A stretch of 62,803 bases of DNA, from assembly GCA_003427395.1 (NCBI GenBank), contig BFEA01000014.1:6537774-6600576 (forward strand). The letters run 5' to 3'. Below, piece after piece: positions 43,184-54,956 of the stretch. The notes below the pieces were generated by a model. It ran no database searches. It was not told the origin of the DNA and was given only the letters and a program-made list of their open reading frames with translations. Source of the DNA: Chara braunii. Lineage: Eukaryota; Streptophyta; Charophyceae; Charales; Characeae. Positions within the stretch are counted from its first letter, which is position 1. Each line of letters opens with the position of its first letter. The position numbers and the translations under genes were made by a program.

Positions 43184-45205
43184 CTAAGGCTTCGTCTGGA
43201 AGGCGGCGAGGACAGAGTTGTCCATCAAAACGGTGAAAGTATGACCGTGCAAATGATGACGCCACTTCTTAACATCGTAGACCAGCGCAAGAACCTCACG
43301 CTCGTCGGCAGTATAGTTACGCTCAGCGGGAAGTAGTTGTTGATATAGATAAGCAACGGGAGACTCTCCATCGCGAGATTCGACTGTACCGTTATCAACG
43401 ACGTCAGGAATGTAAGGGGGTGGGGCATCTGGAGGGGTGGGCTCGATGGGTGCAAGATGAGCCGCAGTTGCTGGAGGTGGAGGAGGGAAGCGAGGAATGC
43501 AAGGGAGGCGGGACTCTGAGGAATCAGGAGAAGTAGAGGGGGCTGGGTAGATCTGGGAGAGAACAACTCCAATAACGAAGTCGGATGCGTCGGTGGTGAC
43601 GATGAATGGACGCGAGTAGTCGAGTAAGTGTAAGACAGGAGCTGACGTGACAAGTCGCTTGAGAGAGTGGGAAGCGTCCTCGTGAGTCGGGGTCCAATAA
43701 AAAGGTAGACGCCTGCGGGTCAGAGGGGTAAGCTGGGAAGAATACTGCGCGTAGTTTTTAAGAAAATGACCATAGTAGTTGGTCAACCCAAGGAAACTAC
43801 GCAGCGCAGGAAGAGAAGTAGGAGTGGGCCAGTCGACAATGGCCTGGATCTTCGAGTCGTCCATGTGGAGTCCGTGCTCGGAGACCTGATGCCCAAGGAA
43901 GTCGACTGTGGGTTGGGCGAAGTGGCATTTGGAGAGCTTCGCATAAAACCCATGGTCGCGTAATCGCTGGAGGACAGTGCGAAGGTGGGTCAGGTGCTCC
44001 TCTAAGGTACGACTGTAGACAAGGATGTCGTCGATGTAGACTAGAACCGAGTCCTCAAGGAGGTCTTGGAACATCGTGTTCATAGTCGTCTGGAAGGTGG
44101 CAGGGGCATTACGGAGACCGAAAGGCATGACGGTAAACTCGTAGTGCCCAAAACGAGAACGGAAAGCGGTCTTAGGCTGGTCCTCCTCGGCTACGCGGAT
44201 CTGGGGATATCCGCTACGAAGATCGATCGTCGTGAAAAAGTGGTGGCCGGAGAGGCGGTCGAACAGATCATCCGCACGGGGCATAGGATAACTGTTTCTG
44301 ACCGTATGCTCGTTGGGACCGCGGTAATCGAGGCAGAGGCAGAGAGTGTCATCCTTCTTGCGATCGAAGAGGACAGGTGCACTCCATGGGGACGTACTCG
44401 GTTTAATGAAGCCCTGACGAAGCAGCTCGTCAATTTGGCGTTTAAGTTCCTGGGCTTCAGGAACCGAGAGGCGATATGGGGCGCGATGCTGAATACGGTA
44501 GTTAGGTTTGAGCCGGATGTGGTGCTCGATATCGCGCATAGGAGGGATGCTGCTATAAGAGACAGTCGGAGGAAAAACATTGCGATACTTGCGAAGGAGG
44601 GTCGCAACGCTAGGCTGCAAAGTCAATAGGCGGTTGTCAAACTCCTCGGCTGCAGCGGCGTCTGAAGCGGGGGTGGAAGGAGTCGGTATGGGAAGAGGTA
44701 CCGATGGCGCCTCCGTGGTACAAGATGCAAGAAGGTGAGATGAGGTAGCAGGGGTGAAGGGGGATGAGGGGGCTAAAGGATCAGGAGGCTCGGGGGGCTC
44801 GGGGAGTGGCGGGTCGAGCTCGACCAACTCGGCGTCCTGATGCATAGAGTTACAGATAAGGAGATCCGTGATGTTGACAATGTAGAGTTCGGCATCAGGC
44901 TGACGAAGGATGTGGTGGAACTGAGTTGGTGTCAAGATGGCAACATGGACAGGAGAGGGGGATGTAGAGTCTGATTTGCCCAACAATGGAATACGGTATT
45001 GCTTCCCATCCTTGGCGTCGAGGACAAGGTCGTTGTGGGTCCAATCGGGGCCATCATGGGTGAACTGGTGCGAGTAGGCAGTGTCGAGAACAAAATCAGC
45101 TAGGGTTTTCATGACGTCGAAGGTCCACTGGTCATGGAACCGAGGGGCCTTGCGAAGGCTGTGGGGCATCCGCAAGGGGAAGGAGAATGGAAGATCAGGC
45201 ACCAC
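43184..45205 (-). CDS. Reverse transcriptase-RNase H, family F
   Basis: 673 codons. After a protease-RT linker, RT blocks are QGFIKPSTSPWSAPVLF, LDYRGPNEHTV, TIDLRSGYPQI, TAFRSRFGHYEF, VMPFGLRNAPATFQ and VYIDDILVYS (near residue 388). The connection region FLGLTNYYGHF precedes RNase H, which opens TDASDFVIGVVLSQ. A Pro/Ser-rich segment of ~60 residues (about 43,375-43,555) interrupts it before SPVAYLYQQLLPAERNYTADERE. It ends shortly before the integrase frame through a stop/frameshift near 43,184. Copies element RNA and degrades the template. Confidence 0.92.
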   Translation of the reverse strand: MVPDLPFSFPLRMPHSLRKAPRFHDQWTFDVMKTLADFVLDTAYSHQFTHDGPDWTHNDLVLDAKDGKQYRIPLLGKSDSTSPSPVHVAILTPTQFHHILRQPDAELYIVNITDLLICNSMHQDAELVELDPPLPEPPEPPDPLAPSSPFTPATSSHLLASCTTEAPSVPLPIPTPSTPASDAAAAEEFDNRLLTLQPSVATLLRKYRNVFPPTVSYSSIPPMRDIEHHIRLKPNYRIQHRAPYRLSVPEAQELKRQIDELLRQGFIKPSTSPWSAPVLFDRKKDDTLCLCLDYRGPNEHTVRNSYPMPRADDLFDRLSGHHFFTTIDLRSGYPQIRVAEEDQPKTAFRSRFGHYEFTVMPFGLRNAPATFQTTMNTMFQDLLEDSVLVYIDDILVYSRTLEEHLTHLRTVLQRLRDHGFYAKLSKCHFAQPTVDFLGHQVSEHGLHMDDSKIQAIVDWPTPTSLPALRSFLGLTNYYGHFLKNYAQYSSQLTPLTRRRLPFYWTPTHEDASHSLKRLVTSAPVLHLLDYSRPFIVTTDASDFVIGVVLSQIYPAPSTSPDSSESRLPCIPRFPPPPPATAAHLAPIEPTPPDAPPPYIPDVVDNGTVESRDGESPVAYLYQQLLPAERNYTADEREVLALVYDVKKWRHHLHGHTFTVLMDNSVLAAFQTKP

Positions 45206-45357
45206 TGAATCGACGAATGATTTGGCCTGATTGTCGCCAAGTGTGACAGTGACAGTGGAAGGGTAGCCTCCTTAACTACGCGAGGATGAATGAAATCGTC
45301 AATAGAGCCAGAGTCCAATAGTGCGCGATACACTCTAGTAGAGGTTCCGAGGCGCAC
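45109..45357 (-). CDS. Aspartic protease, family F (partial)
   Basis: The frame contains RVYRALLDSGSIDDFIHPRVV, a retropepsin active site with the D-S-G triplet intact. It overlaps the RT frame in another phase, so a frame change near 45,200 separates protease from RT. Upstream (45,620-45,358) a linker with no recognised motif connects it to the CCHC part. Function: polyprotein maturation. Confidence 0.75.
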   Translation of the reverse strand: MRLGTSTRVYRALLDSGSIDDFIHPRVVKEATLPLSLSHLATIRPNHSSIQWCLIFHSPSPCGCPTAFARPLGSMTSGPSTS

Positions 45358-45728
45358 TGGAATAATCGGTAAGTGTGATCGGGGTTGTGTAGGCGCTGAG
45401 ACATTGCGGACAGGGTGCGCTCTTTAAGGCGGAGACGTCCCTGGTGGACCTTAACACACTCAAGGTCCAGGAAGTCAATGATATCCTTCGCTGCAATAAG
45501 GGAAGCACTGCAGCGGGATGTGCGAAGAGCACGCCTGGTAGGGGGATGTGGAGGAGGGGGGTCACAAGGGACGCTAGGGAAGGGAGGAGAAGGCATACCA
45601 GTGTCGATAGGGTCACCCACAGATAAGGTTGGACCAGATTCATCAGGAAGAGTAGCAAGCGGTGCAAAGGTTGAGTTGTGAACGGGTATGCCTGTTACCG
45701 TAGGAGAGGGGGGAATGGGACATCGTAG

Positions 45729-46948
45729 CTAGGTGGTTGCTACGCTGGAGGTCGAGGCGGGGGAAACAGCCTGAGGGTGAGCCTGCTGTGCGAAGTGACT
45801 CTGGAGGGCGTCTACGTACGGGCAGGTAGAGGAGGTATGCCCGGCGAGGCGGCAGCGGGTGCAGATGCCCCGTGTGCGAAGGTCCTCGCTCTCAGCGATG
45901 GTCAGGCGGCTGCGAGGGAGCACAAAGCCCGCTGGGAGGGGTAGTTGGGTGACCGTAGAGCACAAAGCCGCCTGGAGGATGAGGGCTAACGTCGGAAGAG
46001 GGCGGAAAGGGCTTGGACAAGACGGTCGTCATGGGAAGAGGCGTCATCCTCCGTGGGGGATTGAGGGTCGGTTCCCTGATCGGGGTCACTCGCAGAATCA
46101 TCTAAGGCAGTGCCATCATCAATGCTCGATGGGTCACGAAGCAGCGCATGCAAGCGACGAGAGAGGAATCGTCCAGAGCCTCTACGAGGGCCACGACGGT
46201 ATGTGGAGGACTGTTGAGGCTGAGAGGGGCGAGGTGCTGCAGCAGTAGCGGAATGGGCAGCGGCGGAATGGGGCGGGGGGCCGACGAGTGGAGCATAAGT
46301 GAGATGGATGGCCCTAGCAATGTTGAAAGCCTCTGGCAAGGTGGGGATCGAATACGCCAACATCTATAGCTGGATTGGTTGGGGTAGGCCTGCCCGAAAT
46401 CGCTGGATCATGGTGTCCTCGGATATGGCTGTGATGGGAATATGAGCGCGTACACGCTGGAATGTCACGATATATGACTCTAAGGCATTATCGCCACCAA
46501 GCCATCTGATCTCAGCCACACGAATAATCGGGTCGCGGGTCTGCTGGAGGAAATCCTGAAACTCGGGATAAGACATGCCCTCATGTACGCCGCGCTGTGA
46601 GCGAAGGGCGAGAAAGTCGCGCCAGGTTGAGGCTGCACGACCTGTAAAGCGAGAGGACATCTCAACGGGCCACAGTTCCATGGCGACACTATGGTAGCGA
46701 AGCTGCTCCTCAGCAGTAGTGATCCATCCTTGGAGCTTGGAGGACCTGTCGTCAAACTGTGGGAGGTGATCCCGTCGAAACAGTGGAATATACGTTGGTG
46801 GCTGATAATGGGTAGGGAGAGGGAGAGCCGATTGTGACAAGAGGACAAAAGAAGTAGTGGCACCAGCAGAACCACTAGAAAGAGCGGGGAGTCGGGGCAA
46901 CGGTCCCTGACACAGCGTGGTGGCTGGTGGTGGGAGTGAGAAATGCAT
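45729..46948 (-). CDS. Gag with CCHC knuckle, family F (interrupted)
   Basis: The main capsid-like frame 46,948-46,364 contains AASTWRDFLALRSQRGV, MSYPEFQDFLQQTRDPI, YIVTFQRVRAHIP and MIQRFRAGLPQPIQL, typical gypsy gag spacing. A stop at about 46,364 is followed in the same frame by LPEAFNIARAIHLTYAPL to 45,986. The knuckle CTRCRLAGHTSSTC (C-x2-C-x4-H-x4-C) is in 45,965-45,729 in another frame. A coiled-coil N-terminal piece (AELQRQLTLAHDHIRLLQ, about 47,083-47,030) runs into the gap. Packages element RNA. Confidence 0.8.
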
Positions 46949-47086
46949 CGCAGCGGCCTGTGTCTGATGTTGTCGATAGATGAAAGGGGTAGCAGGCTGT
47001 GTAGGTGGGGAGGTAGGGGTCGACCTCCTTGGAGTAGGCGGATGTGATCATGGGCCAGGGTGAGTTGGCGTTGGAGCTCGGCATTC

Positions 47087-47512
47087 NNNNNNNNNNNNNN
47101 NNNNNNNNNNNNNNNNNNNNNNNNNNNNNNNNNNNNNNNNNNNNNNNNNNNNNNNNNNNNNNNNNNNNNNNNNNNNNNNNNNNNNNNNNNNNNNNNNNNN
47201 NNNNNNNNNNNNNNNNNNNNNNNNNNNNNNNNNNNNNNNNNNNNNNNNNNNNNNNNNNNNNNNNNNNNNNNNNNNNNNNNNNNNNNNNNNNNNNNNNNNN
47301 NNNNNNNNNNNNNNNNNNNNNNNNNNNNNNNNNNNNNNNNNNNNNNNNNNNNNNNNNNNNNNNNNNNNNNNNNNNNNNNNNNNNNNNNNNNNNNNNNNNN
47401 NNNNNNNNNNNNNNNNNNNNNNNNNNNNNNNNNNNNNNNNNNNNNNNNNNNNNNNNNNNNNNNNNNNNNNNNNNNNNNNNNNNNNNNNNNNNNNNNNNNN
47501 NNNNNNNNNNNN
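47087..47512. other. Assembly gap (426 N)
   Basis: Hides the N-terminus or 5' leader of chromovirus F; frames across it are not real. Confidence 1.
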
Positions 47513-49740
47513 GATGAAAGGTCGGTATGGAGGAGGGCTAGTACCGGTGTGGGGAAACCCGGGGAGGGCTACCTACTATTCGCTAAAGCCATGGGCTACG
47601 GCGCCTGTCACTTCGCCGCGTCCTCTTCCGAGGTCCTCAGCGACCAGTAGGGTAGATGCGGTCGAGTGATCTATTGCTCGCCCCCCTCTGGGGAGGAACG
47701 TTGACGGCACAACACTAGTGCCCTTTTCCAGACTTGAGTTGCAGCGGTCAACAAGACTTATCACTGTCAAATAATGCTCACTTCATAATAATCAGCCAGA
47801 TTAAGGGAAGACCAGAGTTAGGTTCGTTTCGCTATAACCAGCAAGGGTGTTCGCAACCCAAAAACAGCACGGTTTACAGCATTCAGCGAAATAACAGTGA
47901 GCGAAACAGGGCCCAATTCATTCTTTATGGCATAAGTAACAGCTAGCTGTAGCAAGACCTGTTTCTAAATGCTCAGTGGAGCGGTTTCGCTGCAGACAAG
48001 GCTTAGATCTCAGTATCTAGCAAAAACACAACAACGAGCCAAGCAAGTCTCAATTCATAATCATTAGCAGGGGTACAGTGAGCCGAGACCAAGGTTTGTT
48101 TCACAGTCAGTTAATACGCTCCCCCTGTTTCCCCTCTCCCTGGTCGGTGACCCGTTTCTTTGCGCTTTCGCTCTCCGTGTTCCAATGTCCTCCCCCCTTC
48201 CTCTTTTTGTTCACTCTTTCTCTGCTTATTCTCTTCAACACACTCTTTCCCCCCTCTTTTCTTAATACACTCGCGTACGTTGATTCAATGACAATTAATT
48301 AAGCAAAAGTCATCTGGCGGACCATCGCTTTATCACTCTGTCTCGCAGTGCCTTGGTACTGGGAGGTCGAGTTACGATGGGACTCAGACGCGTCCCCGGA
48401 CTGATCGTCTCAACAGTTCCTTTTTGCGTGCGATCTTTGTCAGCGGAAAGCTCGTCACATCCCACACTTTCATCCCTTTCTCTAGTCCAGCAGGGCCCGA
48501 AGTAATTCAATTGGAATCAGTTCCTAACAAAACTTGCCAGATATGGGCTGATTAATTATCTCTGCAGAACCAGAATCTGCCCGTTTATAGCCAACTCGTA
48601 ACAAATAGGCCTTGTCTGGCTGGTTACCTCAGTTCAGGATATGATAACGTTCAATCATGCACAGTTCCTAATAGACATAAGTAGACCTCCCAACTGGGTT
48701 CATGCTGAGGTGAAAATATTANGGGAAATCATAAGCGGCAACAACGGGTTGGTGATCTTCACTTCACCCGCATGGTTTATCACTCTCTCTTCTCTCCTCG
48801 GATCCCCCCCTCTTCTCTCTCTCGCTCTCTCACTCTCTCACTCTCTCACTCTCTCTCACTTTCCCATTCCCCCGCTTTCTCACCCTCGATCAGTTCCTCT
48901 CTCCCTCGACTTTCTCCCCTCCAANTCTCTTACGTTCTTACTGTGGCTTGATTACGCACGTGTGATTCACTATTTCCCCCGCGCGAAACTTACCCAAGGG
49001 TTCACTTGGAAACTGGAGTGGATATCACTCGAGCTGTGGATATNCCGGGCACAATACGCATTCTCGACTCTTACTCTTGGTCTGATCGTTTTNCATAACA
49101 GTCACCTGTCGCAAAATGAGCTTACTTGNTAGATCTCACCATTGGTTCGCGGGTCGCGACTGAGGCAGTTTTCTCGGTCGCAGATTATGGCTTAGTCCGA
49201 GAATCAACGGTCTCACGCACTTACGGAATAATACATATGAACTAGTACCCTCGCTGACCCTTGTTGCGCGGCACGCCTCTCTGACCAGCGTTTCCGCAGA
49301 AGATGCTCCGTTCACGTTTCTTCACTGAGCATCGCACCAGTACGTTCGTCCAAGCTGAGTTCCGGTTGAGTCCACGTATAAGATTACTCATTGACGAGCC
49401 TATTCCCCGGTGGGATCGATTGCATTCCACCATTCTTTTCTTACTCGTCCTTCACTCAGCACCGCCCCACGCCATGCAGCTCGGTCGACTCTCTTCTCGT
49501 CTCAGCATCAGGCTGCAATGTACTGCGGAGCGTGACGAGTACCCCAGATTGAATCCCTGTTCAAATGAACTCTCGCCATCGTCCAACGAGCAGACACGAA
49601 GTGAACTGTGGAAGAGCGGGGGGGCGTATAGCTCGTGCGCCAGTAATTATCCCCCCCCTCTCTTAACTCTATTCTTGTTCGTTCCATCATTTTAATTATC
49701 CCCCCCCTCTCTTAACTCTATTACCCGAAATAGTAAAATC
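47513..49740. other. Unclassified region, CT-rich, five single Ns
   Basis: No proteins recognised. CT-rich runs at 48,115-48,270 and 48,780-48,920 ((CTCTCACT)n), Ns at 48,722, 48,925, 49,044, 49,093 and 49,129, and a 29-bp direct repeat 'aattatcccccccctctctt...' at about 49,647 and 49,694. It could contain LTR sequence but no second copy was found in the window. Confidence 0.4.
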
Positions 49741-51507
49741 ACCGTAAACTTACCAAAAATAAATTTCGAGAAACTCTTAATTAAATTGATGAAATTCTTT
49801 GTTCCTTTTCTCCTTTATTATTTTTAATCTTTTCCTTTGTTTTCGATTCCATTGCCGGAAAACATAAAAATAGCGGATTATTTTCCCCAAATCTCAAATG
49901 CTGCGAAAAACAAGGAAACCTTGCAGCCCCATGCACCCTTCCACATTCATGGCGAAATAAGGTGAGGAGAAGAAACATGTAATGAATGAAGCTAAAGAAT
50001 ATGTGAGGGGACAAAGAGATAAATAAACAAACACAGTCAAACACACTGAGAAACAAACAGACAAACACAATAAGAGAGACACATACAAACAAACAGGAAA
50101 GCACAGTCAAACAAACAAACGGAGGTAGATGAACGTACACATCTAGATAAACACGCAGAGAAAGAAATATGAAGATATACAAAAACAAAAAAAAAGAGAA
50201 AAAAAAAGAGGAAAATAAGGTAGCGAGGGAGGTGAGGTTGACGATATGGGGGCATGTGCCTGACCCGATGATGGGCTACTAGGATCGACATCTTCACATG
50301 CTGCGGTTCGATTGCTGGCGCAACATTGTTAATTCGTAGGACACTAGTAAGTTGCGAGGTACTAATCCAGGCGCTCAGCGCTGAGTAAATATAAAGGTTC
50401 TGATACATATGTCGGTGGTTAGGAGGGTATGCTCTCATTGACATTCGGATATAGTCTTTTGGTTCTCCTGCGATGAAGTGTCGGTGCATTTCTGTCTTCC
50501 GAATGACTAATTATGTCGAAGGGACACTGTTTGCGATTTTCAAAGAACGATGCACCCCGACTGATTGTATTGGCCTGAGGAGGAAACCTGTGTGCATTCA
50601 AAATCAGTATTAACCATGATACATAATGATCCTGTTGCAAAATTGTAGGTTACGAATGCTATCATCCTCTGCCTTTTGAGTTTGGATGCACAAAGCTTTG
50701 TTGGTATTGTCGGCAATAACGAGTGCATGTGGATCCCGGAAAGGGAAAAAAATGTTCCCTTTCCGAGGCATGCATAGTTGGAGGCTCTCGTTACATCCAA
50801 GCACGCAAAGGGCGTACTGCATTCGGTATTCTCTTGATTCGCTTTCCTCTTGATTGACACTTGGATTGAGTTGTGGCCAGAAACGACCGGTGATCCCTTC
50901 GTACACACCGATGTTCGAAAAAGTGTGGTTATTTTGCGATCATGGGGTATGGAGCAAAAAAAGTGTTAATTCACAACCAAAAGAGCGAGAAGGTGCAGCG
51001 GTCTAAGTTGGGTTTTGCAATGTCCTCGCATCTTGCCATTGGAACTGACCTACATAGGTGAGTTTACCTGCTATTCCAACAACCAGACTTTGCAGCAACT
51101 CAGTAGTTGATCTCAAGTCCCATGATTGTTCGGCGTTCTGGCAGGCTAATCGGTGAGATGTGCCTATATGCGCTTCAGTTGTCCTTCTCTGTGGCTACCC
51201 GTCATAACCACTATCTGGCTGATTCTGCCAGCGATCGTCGGCTCGTCACTAAGACTGCTCCATGCACATCTGAGTATGAACACTCTGCGTTGAGAACTGC
51301 AAAAGGACTCCTTATATCTGATAAGGATCTAACAAGTGGCGTCACAGTGTCTGATCTGGGTCCCACGCCTCAAGGCACGAATATGATAATACAAAATAAG
51401 AAGGGACATTTATAATTATTATATTACTACTATTACTATTAACAATTATTACTAACAATATTCACGTACGTGCATGTAAACTTGTCAGGCCAAGATACCT
51501 GACCTTC
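49741..51507. other. Unclassified AT-rich region
   Basis: Simple AAAC/CAAA-type sequence (50,020-50,215) makes long Cys/Val/Leu frames on the minus strand that are artefacts. The minus frame 50,610-50,906 has mixed composition but no recognisable family. Confidence 0.4.
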
Positions 51508-51913
51508 TTAAACCTCCGGTCCCCCTGACATCAAAACCCTTGGGGGTACTGGTAACGCCGTTTCACGACGGGTATCGGTAGTACAGTGTGGAAAATGTGG
51601 CGGGCCTCCGTACGAAATTTGCGACAAAAATCAGAAATAAACGGAATCAGCTCGGCGTATATTTCACCGTCAAAATGATTTTTTTTTATTTTTTTTTTCC
51701 TGATACTTTTCACTGAAAGTATCTACGGACCCTAAAATTTTCAGACATTTTGATGATTTTTTCTGAGCACAAAAAATCGGCAAAGTTGCCGCTTACAAAA
51801 TGGGGGGATTGGACCCGTCGGCCTCCGTCCGTACGGTCGCCGCCCCTCCGTACAACCCGGCCCTAACTCACAGAAACTAGGGGTTTTCGGTGGCAGGGGG
51901 ACCAGACGTTTAA
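51508..51913. mobile_element. MITE candidate with TTAA target duplication
   Basis: TTAA at 51,508-51,511 and 51,910-51,913 flank a 398-bp element. Its ends are inverted: ACCTCCGGTCCCCCTGACAT on the left, and on the right (complement) ACGTCTGGTCCCCCTGCCAC, extending to ~29 bp with a few mismatches. No coding capacity. TTAA duplication is the signature of piggyBac-type transposases; the match of these TIRs to any known family is unknown. Confidence 0.65.
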
Positions 51914-52959
51914 TAAAGCAAAGCATTGTGATGGACCTAGCAAATGTTAAGGCAACATGATAGCTGCCAACGCTCTGAATGTCATAGTGTACGGATTCAG
52001 GCCGAACAAACCGTGACTGTGATATTCCTTAAGATAATCGCCAAGTTATCATTTGGAATCATTAGTATGTCCGACTGAGGAACTCATACTATAATAACGA
52101 ATTTTCAAAAAGGTTTTCATACTCAACTATGTTTTCGGATTCTACTGAGTATCCTAAGTCGATATGCTGACTGATGGTCCTTACTGAGCGCATTTAATGA
52201 GAACATCATTGGACTTTGAAAATTGTCACAGGAAGCATGAGTTATTAGTCAATATACTTGTCCGAACATTTCTTGACTTGGGAGTAAGTGTGAATCAGAA
52301 TAACACTTGTTTGCTTGAGGTCGTGGGCCGAACACTTACCCAAAACCATGAAAAATCAAGTAGCAACAAAAGTTTGACCTTCTCTTGAGGATTTCAGTTA
52401 GTACTTCAGGAATGGAGTACCCAAAAATTGGCTCAGCATACCAGCAGCAGTTGCGCTTCTCCACCTTCCAATCGAAAATAGCAAATAAATTGTTACGCTA
52501 TGACTACTGATTATCAAATTTAGCTTAAATTAATAATGGGCCGTGACCGGTGTACAACGGTCTCTTTGCATCACGAATGCGCCCAAACTTTCGTGGGACA
52601 TGCTGCGAAGTTAGACCGGAGTCTATTAAGCCTGGGTTGGACTTTTATCAAACATCAAACGGACTCTTGCCAACATATAACGTTTGCCCTCTTGACCTAT
52701 CGAACACCCTGATATGAGATGACTGAACATGAAGGAAAACACCTTATTTGTTATTCTGCATTAAATGATAATGCTAGGAAGAAGCGGTAATTAGGTGAAA
52801 AAGGAAAGGTGAGGAAAAAAGTTGGAAGCAACGTTTGCCTTCACCGCCACGTAATGACCTACCTTAACAAAATTATGATCAAAATAAAAGATTCTAAAGT
52901 GGTACGAAACTGCTCAAATGGTCTGAAAACAAGTTTTAGTTGGTTTGGAGGACAAATTT

Positions 52960-52964
<5 letters not shown>
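51914..52964. other. Unclassified AT-rich region
   Basis: Nothing recognisable; only short chance frames. Confidence 0.5.

Positions 52965-52991
<27 letters not shown>
52965..52991. repeat. T27 homopolymer
   Basis: Uninterrupted T run directly before the foldback array. Confidence 0.95.
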
Positions 52992-52994
<3 letters not shown>

Positions 52995-53009
52995 GTTATT
53001 GTGTGTCAC

Positions 53010-53470
53010 CTGAAATGACCTGAAGTGGTTATAGCTTATGAAAGGGGTTTCAAGTCCTTTCATCCAACCATTTCGATGAGAGGACCGAAAACCTCTTTCA
53101 GAAGCTTCAACCACTTCAGGTCACTTCAAGAATTTCAAGTGGGGACCTGAAACCTGACATAGTGGTGTGAAGTGGTTGAAGCTTCTGAATGGGATTTCAG
53201 ATACCCCCATCCAAATGGTTGAATGAGGATAATTGAAACCGGTTTCAGAAGCTTCAGCCACTTTATTTCGTTTGAGAAATTTCAGGATGGGACCTAAAAC
53301 CGCCGTAATGATATGAAATGGTTGAAGCTTCTGAAAAGGATTTCATATACCACCATCCAAATGGTTGGATGAGAGTACTTGAAACCCATTTCAAAGACTT
53401 TAACCACTTTCAGGTTATTTCAAGAGTTTCGGATGGGGACATGAAGCGACCGAAAATGACCTGTAAATAG
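53010..53470. repeat. Foldback repeat array, three units ~147 bp apart
   Basis: Cores 'agtggttgaagcttctgaa' or close variants start at 53,024, 53,171 and 53,317. Each unit is self-complementary: a left arm agtggttgaagcttctgaa and a right arm ttcagaagcttc-accact about 75-80 bp later, with 'catccaa-tgg' at the centre. Linkers between units (tcaggt..ttcaag/aatttcaagtggggacctga) are also inverted repeats. Confidence 0.85.
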
Positions 53471-54955
53471 CGTCTATTGTAACAATTTCTCAAGGATAAC
53501 CTATATGACTTCTCATTTTCGTTCATTCTGATCAGCGTCAGTCAATGAGGAAAGACTTGTTTGCTCAACATTATCGAGAGCCACAGAGAGAATAAGAAGA
53601 AAAAAAAGAGATGAGAATAAAATAAAGGAAAGAGAGATAGAAAGTACGATAAGGCGAGAAAGAGAATGAGGGGGATGATGGAAAGAAAAAATAAGAAAGA
53701 AATGAAATTGGTTGGCAAAAGAAAGATGATTATCGTTGTGGATAAGCTTATCCTGTTTCACTGGTTGCTCATTGCAAGATCATTCAAAACATTATTATTT
53801 ATATTCACTATTATCCAAATTATCTTTGTTATCATTGAATGTTTGATTATTTATTTATAATCATCCTTGCTATTATATTACTATTAGTAGTAGTAGTAGT
53901 AGTAGTAGTAGTTCTGACATCACATGCTAGGAGGGAAGTCAAAGATGGGAAGGGTGGAGGTAGTGGGGAGGGGCCAGTCGACGACAAGCATGATGACATT
54001 TACCTCCTCCATCTTCTTCCACTTTCCATGTCTAAACCCCGCACACACCAATGTTTTCGATAATAGTTGTGAAATTATATTTTCAATTGGTTCTTTGAAG
54101 TTAAGTTTTAACTACGAGATACTTCAATTCCATTTAAAATGCTTGTTTAGTTTAGACATATCCGAGTAACAACGTGATTGTAGGAGCTCTGCCGGAGTTC
54201 AGAAGGAACTCCGGAGGCAGAAAATTGAAGGCACGCTCACTTAAGAAAATCTAAGTCAAAAAACTCATGACCTATTCGAGATTGTTTGAGCTTGAATTAG
54301 TGAAAAATGAAATACTATTATTTTATGAGTTTTTTCAGGATTAAAAACCCCAATCTAAGAGAAATAGTATTGCCTAACTTGAATAATAAAATGAGAGAGA
54401 ACTCTCGGTGTGAGGGAACTGGTTGAAAAAAAAAATCTGGATAAGAGTTATGTATGCCTTATGGTTTTTGAAACACATAGTGAGAACTAGAAGTCCGTGT
54501 GAATTGTCTCATTATGTGTTTGTTTACGGAGTAATGTAGCAGCGAGGGGGTGGACCCCGTGCGGTCTTGCCTTGCTTAATAGGTCATCCCGACATGGAAA
54601 AAATGAGTCATAGAGAATTTTGATGGATTCAAGGATGATGTGTGACTATGATGGCTAAGATTCTTCGGGGTACTGTGAGTGTGAAGCGATATTTTGACTA
54701 ACCTTTTTCTTGCCATAAACCTGACTCAAGCTTGCATTTTCTCAAACTTATACGGATCAAAGATCAATCGAAAGGGGTCTTTAAGGTGCACGATAAGGAG
54801 AGAGTTCCCGTTAGAACCACCTTTCAGTCGAGGGGTATAGGTCCCGTGTGGCCTGCTGGCCTGACCTTAAAACTTCCAATTGACCCAGAATATTGTACTT
54901 GAAGACGAGAAGTGAGGTAGACGACCGAGTTCGTCAAGAAAGACTTGTAAGGGTG
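53471..54955. other. Unclassified AT-rich region
   Basis: GA-rich simple sequence at 53,575-53,720 and (TAG)n at 53,884-53,911. Two early copies of the CCCCGTG hairpin motif at 54,552 and 54,840. No gene recognised. Confidence 0.45.
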
Positions 54956-54956
54956 A

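Larger units (their letters stand above)
41353..47086 (-). mobile_element. Chromovirus (Ty3/gypsy with chromodomain), family F, internal region
   Basis: Minus-strand gag (47,086-45,986), CCHC (45,965-45,729), protease (45,357-45,109), RT-RNase H (45,205-43,184), integrase (43,140-41,884) and chromodomain (41,871-41,353), in standard chromovirus order. Frames are long and breaks few, so it is the youngest-looking coding unit here. The sequence right of 47,086 is a gap. Confidence 0.9.

Noticed and set aside
42591-43265. 224-codon minus-strand frame overlapping the RNase H-integrase junction of chromovirus F
   Set aside because: It is an alternative frame over the known pol sequence, Ser/Thr/Pro/Leu-rich, with no motif.
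47044-47650. Frames spanning the 426-bp gap
   Set aside because: Composed of Ns; no evidence of continuity.
49781-50188. Minus-strand Cys/Val/Leu-rich 'membrane protein' frame
   Set aside because: It is the complement of AAAC/CAAA simple sequence; neighbouring frames show the same composition.
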